A stretch of DNA of 64,000 bases from Pseudomonadota bacterium (GTDB taxonomy: Bacteria; Myxococcota_A; UBA796; UBA9615). The translations under genes were made by a program, and so were the position numbers. Where the stretch lies: the NCBI GenBank assembly GCA_024229515.1, contig JAAESI010000029.1, positions 41,505 through 105,504 of the forward strand. Direction: 5' to 3'. The notes beneath the pieces are model-generated. The model was not told where the DNA came from. It searched no databases and saw only the letters and a program-made list of their open reading frames with translations. Every line of letters begins with the position of its first letter. Positions within the stretch are counted from its first letter, which is position 1. Below, piece by piece: positions 52,424 to 60,707 of the stretch.

Positions 52424-54762
52424 CGGCCCGGGAGCGCTCGAACCAGCCGGAAGCCGGTGTGATCGTCGGCCTGGTCGGCATCGACGAGCTCGAACGCGGC
52501 GGCCGCACACCCGGCGGGACCGCTCCTCCAGGAGCCGCCCTTGGTGGGCCGTGCGCTGGGGTCGCCGCCGATCTGATCGACGCACCACTCCCGCACCAAC
52601 CCGGCCATGTCGCGGACGCCGTACACCGACGCGTCCTGCAGGTAGGTACCGACCGGCACCGGTGAGGGCCGTCCGGCCCGGCTCGTCCGGATGCGGCAGA
52701 GCCTGGCGTCGAAGCGATCGCCCCACGGGTACGCGCGGCCGTCGACCCCACGGGCAGCCTTCTCCCACTGCAACAGCGTGGGGAGGGCATGCGTCACGCC
52801 GTGGCCCTCGCTCAGGTAGCGGGCGTACTCGTTGGCCTGCGCCCAGGTGACGCCGGTGGCGGGGAGCTTGGGATCCCCGTCAGTCGTCTCGTCCCGCATC
52901 ATCGCGAAGTCGCCCGCCGTGACGGGGAAGCGGCTGATGAGGAACCCGGCCAACTCCACCTCGCGCGGCGGCATCGCCGACGGCAGGTCGGAGCCCGACT
53001 GGAAGGGACCGGCGGGGATGTAGATCCACTGGTCGGCGTCGTACGCGGCCTCCTTGGGCAGCTCGATCATGTGATCGCCGGCATCCCAGTGGGAGGCCCG
53101 ACGGACCTGCACCGGGTAGGACACGGGAGCGGACTCGGGCTCGTCGATCTCGAGGACCCAGGAGCCCGAACCGAGCGGCCGGTTCTCAAGCGGGGTGGTC
53201 CCCAGGGTGCGGGACTCGCCGCGCTTCCACGTCAGCCCCTTCTGGGCGACGGAGTGCGCGGTGACGACGGCACCTTCGGGCGCGGTCTGGAGGGACACCA
53301 TCCCTTCGCCCGACAGCTCGGCGGCGAACCGCCCGTCGTCGTACAGCCGCACCCGCCGCTCGTAGTAGCCCGAGCGCAAGCGATCGCCCGCGGCTTCGGC
53401 CTCTACGGATCGGCTGAGGTAGGCCCGCGCGAGCATCGATCGCCCCGCGATGTTGTCGGGGTCGCGGGCGAGGCCCTGCTCGCAGCTGGTGAGCACGCGC
53501 TCGAACGAGTCGGCACGCCGGGTCTCCAGCTCCTCCATCTTGTCCTGAAGGTCGGCCAGCTCACCGGCCATCGCCGGCTGCTCCAACGCCGCCGCGGCGG
53601 CCGAGCCGAGCTGGTCGCCGCAGCGGTCCTTCTCGTCGCTGAGGGCCTGGTACCGAACCCACGCGGTCGACGCGCTGTCCAGGTGCGCTCGGGCGGCCTC
53701 TCGACGCTCGTTGCCTTCCAGCCAGAAGCGGACCTCTTCGGCGAGCTCCTCGACGGTGGAGTGGCGCTGCTCGGGGGCCGTGGAGAGGGCCCGGTTCACC
53801 GTCGCCGCGAGCGCGTCGGGGATGGCGCGATCGGGGGCCCGGTGCCGCGGATCCTCGGGCGGACCGGAGCAGACCGCCCGGAGCATCTCGTGGGTGGTGC
53901 GCGCGATGTAGGCGCGACGCCACGTCAGCATCTCGTAGAGGATCGCCCCGAGGGACCAGATGTCGCTGCGCTCGGTGAGGCGGTTCACCTCGCCGAGGGT
54001 CTGCTCGACGCTCATGTAGCCCGGGGTGCCGATCGCCTGCCCGGCGCTGGTCTGCACCAGGGTCAGCCGGTCGATGCCGGAGTTCGTCTCGCCGCCCCGG
54101 CTCATGATGCGGGCGACGCCCCAATCCAGCACCAGCACCTCGCCGAAGTAGCCGAGCATGATGTTGTCGGGCTTGAGATCGCGGTGGAGCACGCCGCGGT
54201 GGTGCGCGTACGCGACCGCGTTGCAGATCTGGACGAAGACACTGAGCAGGCGGTGCCGGGTCCAGGTGCGGCGGGCTTCCTCGTCCCCGCGCCGCAGATC
54301 GCGGATCACGTCGCGCAGCGACACGCCCTCGATCTTCTTCATCACGAAGTAGAGGTGACCCTCGCGCCCCACGCCGATGTCGTGGATCGGCGGGATGTTC
54401 GGGTGCTCCAGCTGCGACGTGATCTGCGCCTCGGCGACGAACCGGGCGAGCTGCCCTTCGGTCACGCGGGACGGATCGATGACGATCTTGACCGCGACGC
54501 GACGGCGAAGCTCCGGATCGTGCGCCTCCAGGACGCGGCCCATGCCGCCCCGGCCGAGCTCACGCCCCAGCTGGAAGCGGCCCAGACTCTGGACCTCCTC
54601 CGGGGCGATCTGTTTGACGGGCTCGGCGCTGTCGGACGCGTCCAACGTCGGCGCCATGACTACGCCGAGGCTGTCGAGGACGCTGCACACCGACGCTGGA
54701 AGACCCTGGGTGTCCAGGCGGTCCATCGTGGCCGGAATCTCGATACTGAGGTCGTACTCCAA
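52420..54762 (-). CDS. Ser/Thr protein kinase fused to a formylglycine-enzyme-like domain
   Basis: 780 residues. Kinase domain (about 60-350): glycine loop GRELGRGGMGRV, VAVKI with the ATP-binding Lys, catalytic HRDLKPDNIM and DWG (VLDWGVAR) instead of DFG, as is common in myxobacterial kinases; GTPGYMSVEQ is the activation segment end. A coiled-coil region (about 380-490) and a PEGA-like beta domain (about 500-600) follow. The last 190 residues (about 590-780) are FGE-sulfatase-like: MPPREVELAGFLISRFPVTAGDFA, LPTLLQWEKAARGVDGRAYPWGD, VRDMAGLVREWC, KGGSWRS, FRLVR. Whether this domain is catalytic is open. It is divergent from lgt. Confidence 0.88.
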
Positions 54763-54862
54763 AGCGGCTTTCCCCAGGCCCCCAGGTCTTCCCGCATTTA
54801 CGTCATACCAAGACAGACCCAGGTTGCAAAAGTCCCAACTTCAAGCGATATGGTTGATCGCC

Positions 54863-55678
54863 TTGCATCCCTACCTCTTCGAACTCCCCAACGGGACCCC
54901 CGTACCGACCTGGGGCGTGATCATCACGTCCGTCGTCCTGGCGTTGATCGTCGTGGGCAACAAGATGACCAAGAAGGACGGAGGCTACCCCGCCGACTTC
55001 GCGTTCGAGGTCGCCATCATCATCTTCGTCGGACACACGGTCGGAGGCCGGATCGGCTACCTGCGCGCCAACTGGGGCCGCATGGACAGCTGGAAAGAGG
55101 TCTTGGACCTGACCTCGGGCGGGTCCGCGTTCTACGAGTCCTTCCTGCTGATCGTGGCCGCGCTGGCGGGCTACCTGTGGTGGAGGAAGATCCCGATCCG
55201 CAACCTGTTCGATCTGGCGGCGCCGCTGGTTCCGCTGGGTCAGGCGGTCGGTCGCTTCGCCTGCCTCGGCGCGGGCTGCTGCTACGGACGGCCGGCGGAT
55301 GTGCCGTGGGCCATCACGTTCACGCACGAACACTCGCTGGCGCCCCTGAACCAGGGGCTCCACCCCACCCAGATCTACGAGATGCTCTACGCCGCCGGCC
55401 TCACCGCGTTCCTGTTCTGGCTGCGGCCCCGGCGCACGTTTCGAGGGCAGGTGGCGCTGACCTACCTGACGATCTTCCCGATCTTCCGGTTCATCACGGA
55501 CATGTTCCGCGGCGACCCCAAGCGCGGCTACTTCCTCGAGGACCTGCTGGGGCAGACGCTGAGCAACCCGCAGGGCATCTCGGTGCTCATGCTCCTGGGC
55601 GTGAGCGTCGCCTGGTACGTGGTGCCGCGCATGGAGCACGCCCGCAACCTCGACCGGAGCGGAGCAAAGATCTCGTGA
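54863..55678 (+). CDS. lgt: Prolipoprotein diacylglyceryl transferase
   Basis: About 271 residues and seven hydrophobic segments. It adds diacylglycerol to the lipobox Cys of preprolipoproteins at the inner membrane. Landmarks: LHPYLFELPNGTPVPTWG at the N-terminus, FVGHTVGGRIGYLRANWG, GQAVGRFACLGAGCCYGRP, LHPTQIYEMLYA and PIFRFITDMFRGD. I chose TTG at 54863 (MHPYLF is the usual family start); no in-frame ATG lies upstream without an in-frame gap in homology, and TTG 54854 is possible. It fits the wealth of lipoproteins here. Its stop overlaps the next GTG. Confidence 0.9.
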   Translation: MHPYLFELPNGTPVPTWGVIITSVVLALIVVGNKMTKKDGGYPADFAFEVAIIIFVGHTVGGRIGYLRANWGRMDSWKEVLDLTSGGSAFYESFLLIVAALAGYLWWRKIPIRNLFDLAAPLVPLGQAVGRFACLGAGCCYGRPADVPWAITFTHEHSLAPLNQGLHPTQIYEMLYAAGLTAFLFWLRPRRTFRGQVALTYLTIFPIFRFITDMFRGDPKRGYFLEDLLGQTLSNPQGISVLMLLGVSVAWYVVPRMEHARNLDRSGAKIS

Positions 55679-56241
55679 ACGAACCGGCGATCGACCGGGC
55701 GCTCCTGCGGAAGATGGGCATCGGCGTGGTGGTCCTGTTGGCCGTCGCCGCGGGCCTCGCCTTCGCCCTCGAGGAGCCCATCACGACGATGGCGACGGCG
55801 TTCGTCGACACCTTCGGCATGGCCGGGATCTTCGCCGCGGTGGTCATCACCGACGCCAGCCCCCTGCCGATGACCCACGAGCCGATCCTGCTGATCGGGG
55901 TCTCCGCCGACGTGGCTCCGATGGTGCTGTGGGGCGTCGCCGCGGCGGCCAGCGTGACCGCTGGACTGGTCGGCTACGGAGGCGGCGCGCTGGTGTCCCG
56001 CACCCGCGTGCGCGCGTGGATCCACACCAAGCACCCCGGGTTCGAGACGTTCATGAGCAAGCATGGGGTCAAGGGCGTGGCGGTCGCCGCGCTCCTTCCG
56101 ATCCCCTTCGCGCTGGCGACGTGGAGCGCCGGCATGACCCGCATCTCGCTGCCGGGGACGATGGCCGCGGCGCTGCTGCGGATCCCCAAGACGGGCTTCT
56201 ACCTGTGGCTGATCGTCACCGGCTGGGGCTTCGGCGCCTGA
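55675..56241 (+). CDS. Small VTT/SNARE-associated-like membrane protein
   Basis: 188 residues with four to five hydrophobic segments. GTG start in a GTGA overlap with lgt. The segment GVAAAASVTAGLVGYGGGALVSRTRVRAWIHTKHPGFETFMSKHGVKGVAVAALLPIPFALATWSAGM resembles the VTT (DedA/YqaA/TMEM41) domain, with the 'G.....R.......G....F..G.......P.P......AG' pattern. Such proteins move or scramble lipids, which would suit a partner of lgt. The assignment is moderate because the protein is short. Confidence 0.68.
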   Translation: MNEPAIDRALLRKMGIGVVVLLAVAAGLAFALEEPITTMATAFVDTFGMAGIFAAVVITDASPLPMTHEPILLIGVSADVAPMVLWGVAAAASVTAGLVGYGGGALVSRTRVRAWIHTKHPGFETFMSKHGVKGVAVAALLPIPFALATWSAGMTRISLPGTMAAALLRIPKTGFYLWLIVTGWGFGA

Positions 56242-56245
56242 GCGC

Positions 56246-56681
56246 TCAGGGGCCGTTCCCCGTGATCGAGACCGAGCCGTTCATACCGCCGGCGGCGGTG
56301 ACCTGATCGGCGAGCGCCTGGGCCTCGGCGGTGGGCAGGTTGGCGTTCCAGGTGATGGTCAGGTTCCCGTTGATCGAGACGAGGCTGTCGAACCCGAGGC
56401 TGTCGATGCCGATGTTGTTCGAGATCGACACGTTGCCGTTGACCGACTCCAAGGCGGTGAAGCCGGCCAGATCGGCGAGGTTGGCGTTGCCTCCGATCGA
56501 GAGGTTGCCGCCCACGCTCTGCAGGTTGACGAGGCCGTCCCCGTCCAGGCGCGCTTCGATCGGCGCCGAACGTTGAGGTTTCCGCTTGGCCCAGGCGCCG
56601 GCGGGCAGCGCCATCGCGGCCACGAGGACCAGAAGAAGAAGAAGAAGAAGAAGAAAGTCTGGGGGTCGAATGAGTCGTCAT
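56246..56681 (-). pseudogene. Receptor-L/LRR-like secreted protein, frameshifted in its signal sequence
   Basis: An ATG at 56681 with a strong AGGAG box five bases upstream starts MTTHSTPRL, then enters a (TTC)8 tract in the Ser frame. The mature protein lies in the Leu frame: eight Leu, VLVAAMALPAGAWA (a perfect signal peptide core), then KRKPQRSAPIEA and repeats of SVGGNLSIGGNANLADLAGFTALESVNGNVSI type (receptor-L-domain/leucine-rich-like, about four turns). Removing one T from the TTT run at 56654-56656 joins start, signal and body. As it stands the gene has no proper start in frame; ATG 56623 gives only a truncated, unexported form. Confidence 0.7.
56631..56657 (-). repeat. (TTC)8 microsatellite at a signal-sequence frameshift
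   Basis: Eight TTC units on the minus strand with an extra T at the 5' edge. Slippage by whole units keeps the frame, but loss or gain of the extra base would switch the downstream gene on or off. Confidence 0.8.
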
Positions 56682-56835
56682 GGGGTCTCCTGCTGGGTGG
56701 CTGGACACCTCAACCGGCGCCAGGCTCCGAGAAACCAGCGCCGCTAAGTGCTTTGTTTGTAAAGGTTTTGTCTCTGACCCGGTTCTTGGGCGGACCCGGT
56801 CTCACCCCGTCTCGCGGCCTCGATCCCGGAATTGA

Positions 56836-58046
56836 GTGATCTCAGGCAGTTGACCGCAATGCTGAACCCTTGCCGAACGCAACCGTTCCGGACGTCGCGG
56901 CCACCGCTGGCGCCCGTCGCGGGCCCTGCAGGAAGTGAAACGAATCTCTGCCGCAACTCCTCGGGAACAGGGCGGTTTTCGAGGCCCCAACAGAACCGGC
57001 GATGGAGCCCCTTGCAGCGTTTGGGGGGGCCGCCTAGTTTCTTCCTGCGCGGCGAACAAACGCCCTGCTCATTGACAAGTCGGAACGTGACGAGGGCCGG
57101 ACGGCCGCATTCATCTTCGGGTGGGTGAGGTGCGAGGTCCTACAAGAGAAGTCCACGAGGGGGTCGGTCCCCTGCCAAAGGGAAACCAGAGGTAGGCGGA
57201 TACGGTCGAAGTGCGGGGAAGACCCTGAAGACACACCGAGGTTGCATGCGAAGGTCGTTTCGGCGGCTGGAGCCCGCGAAGGCGCGGAGCGGCGGAGGCA
57301 AGGTCAGGAGGGGATGGAGCAGCCGGTAACGGAGGCTCCGAACGCGCGGCGGGAGCAACCCTGAAGGACGAGGAATCCCATGAGTGCCACCCGGGGAGAT
57401 CTCGGGGCGGTTCAGAGCGGAGCAAGCCGTCGAGGTCGTGAGAAACGGCGAGGACGGAACGAAGCAGTTGAGGTAAGGCTGCGGAAGGTGGACGCTTTGA
57501 ACCTCGAGCACTGGAGGGGCGAAGAACCTCAGGAGAGGAAATCTGCGAACGGTCGGCCCGCCTTTGGGGCGGCTGGGAGGCAGGACGGGCGGAAGGCCTG
57601 GAACTCTGAGGGAGAGATGTAGTTTGTGAGGGGAGACCCGACTGGAAGCATTAGCGACCAGCCATCGGGTCCGACGAAGACGGCAGGGGCCAGCGCTGAG
57701 AGGCGAGAAGGTCGAAGTCGGGGCGGCGAACCAACGCGCCGCTAGTCGGGCTCGACATACCCTGAGAAACCCATCAACTCCGAGGGAGTGGCGGCGCAGG
57801 AGCGAACGTACGGTTTCGGCCGGGCGGGAGCGAGAGCGACGCGGACCTTTCGAAGCCGGTAGCCGCCGGCGCGACGCGAAGCCTTCGGGCGGCGCGGCGC
57901 ACCGAGAGACTCTGGAGAGGCAACGTCACGCCGCAGCAGAAGCGAGCGTCCCGGCTGGGGCGCGGCGCAGGCAGCGGGACCGGCGAGCAGAGATGAAATC
58001 GCAGTGCACTTGAAAGCCGGTGGTCTTCGGACCACCGGCTTTCTCC
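56836..58046 (+). ncRNA. Copy 2 of the 1.2-kb non-coding element; candidate large structured RNA
   Basis: Homologous to 17415-18621 (other strand) from its first bases (GTGATCTCAGGCAGTTGAC) to its terminator. Beyond the long identical blocks, many short paired segments differ in a compensating way: the terminator stem, and a CUUCGG-capped hairpin (CATC/GGTG here, CACC/GGTG in copy 1, near 57113-57124). There is no reading frame shared by the copies; frames seen on either strand are unrelated. Copy 2 lies between a frameshifted repeat-protein gene and an MDR reductase and has no coding partner. The region 56682-56835 just upstream holds no gene; a TTGTTTGTAAAGG stretch at about 56754 could be part of its promoter. 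Confidence 0.7.
58013..58042 (+). terminator. UUCG-loop terminator ending ncRNA copy 2
   Basis: A 13-bp stem AAAGCCGGTGGTC / GACCACCGGCTTT with a TTCG loop, followed by CTCCGTTCTGCC. The flank (GTGCAC.TGAAAGCC before, TTTCT.CGTTCTGCC after) is the same as in copy 1, but the middle stem pairs differ and stay complementary. Confidence 0.88.
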
Positions 58047-58070
58047 GTTCTGCCGTTCTATCGTCGGCCG

Positions 58071-59039
58071 ATGCGCGCGGCGTTCATCCAGAGGCACGGA
58101 GCGATCGGCGATGTCGTCCGGGTGGACGAACGGCCCGAGCCGGTGCCGAGCGGCGGCCAGGTCCTCATCGAGGTGGCGGCGGCGACGGTGAATCCCCGGG
58201 ACTACCTGCTGGTGGAGGGGCGGTACGTCTTCTCGATCCTCGCGGGCCGGCTCCCGCTGGTCCTCGGCAGCGACGTCGCCGGCACGGTGGTCGGGCTCGG
58301 CCCGCGGGCGGTCGGGTTCGCCGTCGGCGACGAGGTGCTGGGCATGCAGACGCCGCGCGGCCGCTTCGGGGGCTTCGCCGAGCGGGTCGCGATCCGCTCC
58401 GGGGCGGTCGCCCGCAAGCCCCCCGCCCTCCCCTTCGAGCAAGCCGCCGGCCTCGGGGTCGCGGGGATCACCGCGCTGCAGGCGCTTCGGGACGACGCCG
58501 AGCTTCGGGCCGGCGAGCACGTCGTGGTGGTGGGCGCCTCGGGGGGCGTCGGCTCCTTCGCGGTGCAGTTGGCGAAGCACACCGGGGCGCGGGTCACCGG
58601 GGTCTGCAGCGGGGGCAACGTGGAGTTGGCGCGGCGGCTCGGCTGCGACGACGTCATCGACTACACCACCGCCGACTTCCGCGAACGGGTGCGCGACGCG
58701 GACGTCGTCTTCGACACCATCGGGCGGGAGCGGCTGGCCACGGTTCGCCCCTGCCTGCGCCCCGGGGGCCGGTACGTGACCACGGTGCCGACGGCGGGGA
58801 ACACGAAGGATCAGGCGATCGGTTCGACGCTGGGGCGGCTGCGGCGGGGAGCGCCGCGCTCACGCACGGTGATCTGCAAAGCCCGGAGCCGGGACCTGCA
58901 GGAGCTCGCGGACCTCGCCGCGGCGGGGGAGCTGGAGGTCCTCATCGACTCGCGTCACCCGCTGGAGGACGCGGCAGAGGCGTTGCGCCGGAGCAAGAGC
59001 CGGCGCGCGCGCGGCAAGATCGTCATCACGATCGGCTGA
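58071..59039 (+). CDS. MDR-family NAD(P)-dependent oxidoreductase (quinone reductase-like)
   Basis: 322 residues, ATG at 58071. Medium-chain dehydrogenase/reductase of the zinc-free quinone-oxidoreductase branch: QVLIEVAAATVNPRDYLLVEGRY, LVLGSDVAGTVVGLGP, nucleotide-binding VVVVGASGGVGSFAVQLAKHTGARVTGV (about 160-187) and a C-terminal HPLEDAAEALRRSKSRRARGKIVI. It reduces quinones or enones with NADPH. The gene starts 25 bp after the ncRNA terminator. A GC-rich hairpin follows its 3' end. Confidence 0.88.
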   Translation: MRAAFIQRHGAIGDVVRVDERPEPVPSGGQVLIEVAAATVNPRDYLLVEGRYVFSILAGRLPLVLGSDVAGTVVGLGPRAVGFAVGDEVLGMQTPRGRFGGFAERVAIRSGAVARKPPALPFEQAAGLGVAGITALQALRDDAELRAGEHVVVVGASGGVGSFAVQLAKHTGARVTGVCSGGNVELARRLGCDDVIDYTTADFRERVRDADVVFDTIGRERLATVRPCLRPGGRYVTTVPTAGNTKDQAIGSTLGRLRRGAPRSRTVICKARSRDLQELADLAAAGELEVLIDSRHPLEDAAEALRRSKSRRARGKIVITIG

Positions 59040-59054
59040 CTCGGGGAGAACGAA

Positions 59055-59090
59055 GCCGCCCCGAGCCCGCGGCTGCGGACCCGGGGCGGC
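59055..59090. terminator. Possible bidirectional hairpin terminator
   Basis: GCCGCCCCG (59055-59063) and CGGGGCGGC (59082-59090) pair perfectly around an inner CCGC/GCGG stem. It lies between the convergent MDR reductase and Cys/Asp-rich lipoprotein genes. There is no U-tract, so termination is uncertain. Confidence 0.5.
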
Positions 59091-59121
59091 CGGGATGACG
59101 TTGGTGGTTATGGACCCGAGC

Positions 59122-59646
59122 TCACTGAGCTTCCACCGGGTCATCCTCGACGCCGAGGCAGTCTAGGAGGGCGTCCTCCAGCGGAATGCAGGCATCGATT
59201 TCTTCATCCGTTTCGGCGGCTTCCCAGCAGGCGTCGGCGGCCTCCAGCTCGGACTCGCACTCCTCCCACGGGAGGTCGTCGTAGTCGCCGTCGTCCCCGT
59301 CCTCGTAGTCGTCGTCGTCCCCCCAGTCGTCGTCGTCCGACGAATCATCGTCGTCGCCGGGGCAGTCGTCCCAGCCGGCGCACTCGGCCAGCGCGTCTTC
59401 GAGCTCCATGCAGGCGTCGAAGTCCTCATCGGACTCGGCGTTCTCCCAACAAGCGTCGGCGGCTTCGAACTCGTCCTCGCACTCGGCGGGGACCTCGAAG
59501 TCCGACTCGTCGAAGTCGTCGTCATCGGCACCCACGGCGTGTCCGTCGGTGTCGGGGGCGTTCTCGGGTTTCTCCTCGCAGCCGGCGAGGGCGACGGACA
59601 GCGCGAGCAGAGCGAGCAGAGCGAGCAGGGCAGAGGTGCGGAACAT
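59122..59646 (-). CDS. Acidic lipoprotein with two Cys-paired repeats
   Basis: 174 residues. Lipobox VALAGC (Cys23). Two homologous units, ECEDEFEAADACWENAESDE...DACMELEDALAEC (about 55-90) and ECESELEAADACWEAAETDE...DACIPLEDALLDC (about 130-165), each with four Cys in a helix-turn-helix (coiled-coil-helix-like) spacing, are separated by Asp/Ser/Tyr-rich linker. Each unit could fold as a disulfide-locked helical hairpin. Highly acidic; metal binding possible. Function unknown. Convergent with the MDR gene and divergent from the cytochrome gene. Confidence 0.78.
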   Translation of the reverse strand: MFRTSALLALLALLALSVALAGCEEKPENAPDTDGHAVGADDDDFDESDFEVPAECEDEFEAADACWENAESDEDFDACMELEDALAECAGWDDCPGDDDDSSDDDDWGDDDDYEDGDDGDYDDLPWEECESELEAADACWEAAETDEEIDACIPLEDALLDCLGVEDDPVEAQ

Positions 59647-59769
59647 GGGGGCTTCTCCTGAGCGGCGGGGGTTGGGGGCGCCGTTGCTTCATTGGAGAAA
59701 TGCGAGGGCCCCGGATTCGAGGCGGGTTCGTTCGTGCCCGGTCTAGAATCAGCCCTGGAGGGGCAAATC

Positions 59770-60684
59770 ATGCGCGAGTACCTCAAGCCGATCGGCATCG
59801 GCGTCCTGATTGTGATCGTCTTCGGCGGAGGCTTCCTGGGCTTGCAGGTCCGCAAGGCCAACGGCCTGCTCAACGCCCCCGTCACCCTCGACGGCCCCAT
59901 CGCGACCGCGCCGATCCCCACCGACCCCGAGTCTCTGGCCCGCGGCGAGCACCTGGCTCGGGTCGTCGGCGTGTGCGGCGAATGCCACGGCGACGACATG
60001 GGCGGCAAGCTCGACTTCGACGACTTGATGATGGGCCGGATGGCCCCCCCGAACCTGACCCGCGGCGGGCTCGGCGCGACGCTGACCGACGAGGACTGGT
60101 TCCGGGCCATCCGCCACGGCGTCACCTCCCAGGGCCGGGCGATCCTCATCATGCCGAGCGCCGCCTACAACCGAGCCTTCACCCTCGAGGAGGTCGCGGC
60201 GATGGTGGGCTGGCTCAAGAGCCTGCCCCCGGTCGAGCGCGACCTGGGCGAGCCGACCATGAGGCTGGGGATCATCTTCTCGCTGATCTACCTGGGGGGC
60301 GGCCTGGAGAAGGACGTCGGGTTCGTGAACATCGACCACTCCGCCGCGCCCCCGGCGGCGGTCGAGGAGGGACCGACCGTCGCCTACGGGAACAAGCTCG
60401 CGGCTCCCTGCCGCTCTTGCCACGGCCAGGATCTCGCCGGACTGCCCCCCTCCGGCCCGCCGGGCACGCCTCCGGCCCGCAACCTGACGCCCCACGAGAC
60501 CGGGTTGAAGGAGTGGACCCGCGACGAGTTCGCCGTCGCGCTGCGCGAGTCCAAGGGGCGCGATGGGCGGGAACTGAACCTCTTCATGCCGCGCGCCTAC
60601 AAGGGCCTGACGGACGTTGAGATCGACGCCATGTGGGCCTACCTGGGTACGACGACGCCCACACCTTGGAACAACGGGGAGTGA
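59770..60684 (+). CDS. Membrane-anchored di-heme cytochrome c
   Basis: 304 residues, ATG at 59770 with an AGGGG box. One N-terminal membrane anchor (about 7-27). Two c-type heme domains: CGECH (69-73) with MPSAAYN as likely Met ligand region, and CRSCH (214-218) with LFMPRAYKGL. The layout resembles the di-heme subunits of alcohol/aldehyde or nitrite-linked dehydrogenases, which pass electrons in the periplasm. No catalytic subunit is adjacent. The metalloprotease gene starts 23 bp downstream. Confidence 0.87.
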   Translation: MREYLKPIGIGVLIVIVFGGGFLGLQVRKANGLLNAPVTLDGPIATAPIPTDPESLARGEHLARVVGVCGECHGDDMGGKLDFDDLMMGRMAPPNLTRGGLGATLTDEDWFRAIRHGVTSQGRAILIMPSAAYNRAFTLEEVAAMVGWLKSLPPVERDLGEPTMRLGIIFSLIYLGGGLEKDVGFVNIDHSAAPPAAVEEGPTVAYGNKLAAPCRSCHGQDLAGLPPSGPPGTPPARNLTPHETGLKEWTRDEFAVALRESKGRDGRELNLFMPRAYKGLTDVEIDAMWAYLGTTTPTPWNNGE

Positions 60685-60707
60685 TATGTAGGGGCCCCGG
60701 AGAATCG

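Noticed and set aside
52789..56241. Open frame of 1150 codons on the plus strand
   Set aside because: It reads through the reverse strand of the kinase gene, which has full domain support; only its last 189 codons (from 55675) are a real gene.
57800..57830. ACGTACGGTT in ncRNA copy 2 resembling group II intron domain V
   Set aside because: Copy 1 lacks it at the aligned position, no GUGYG start or maturase gene is present, and the element ends in a terminator.
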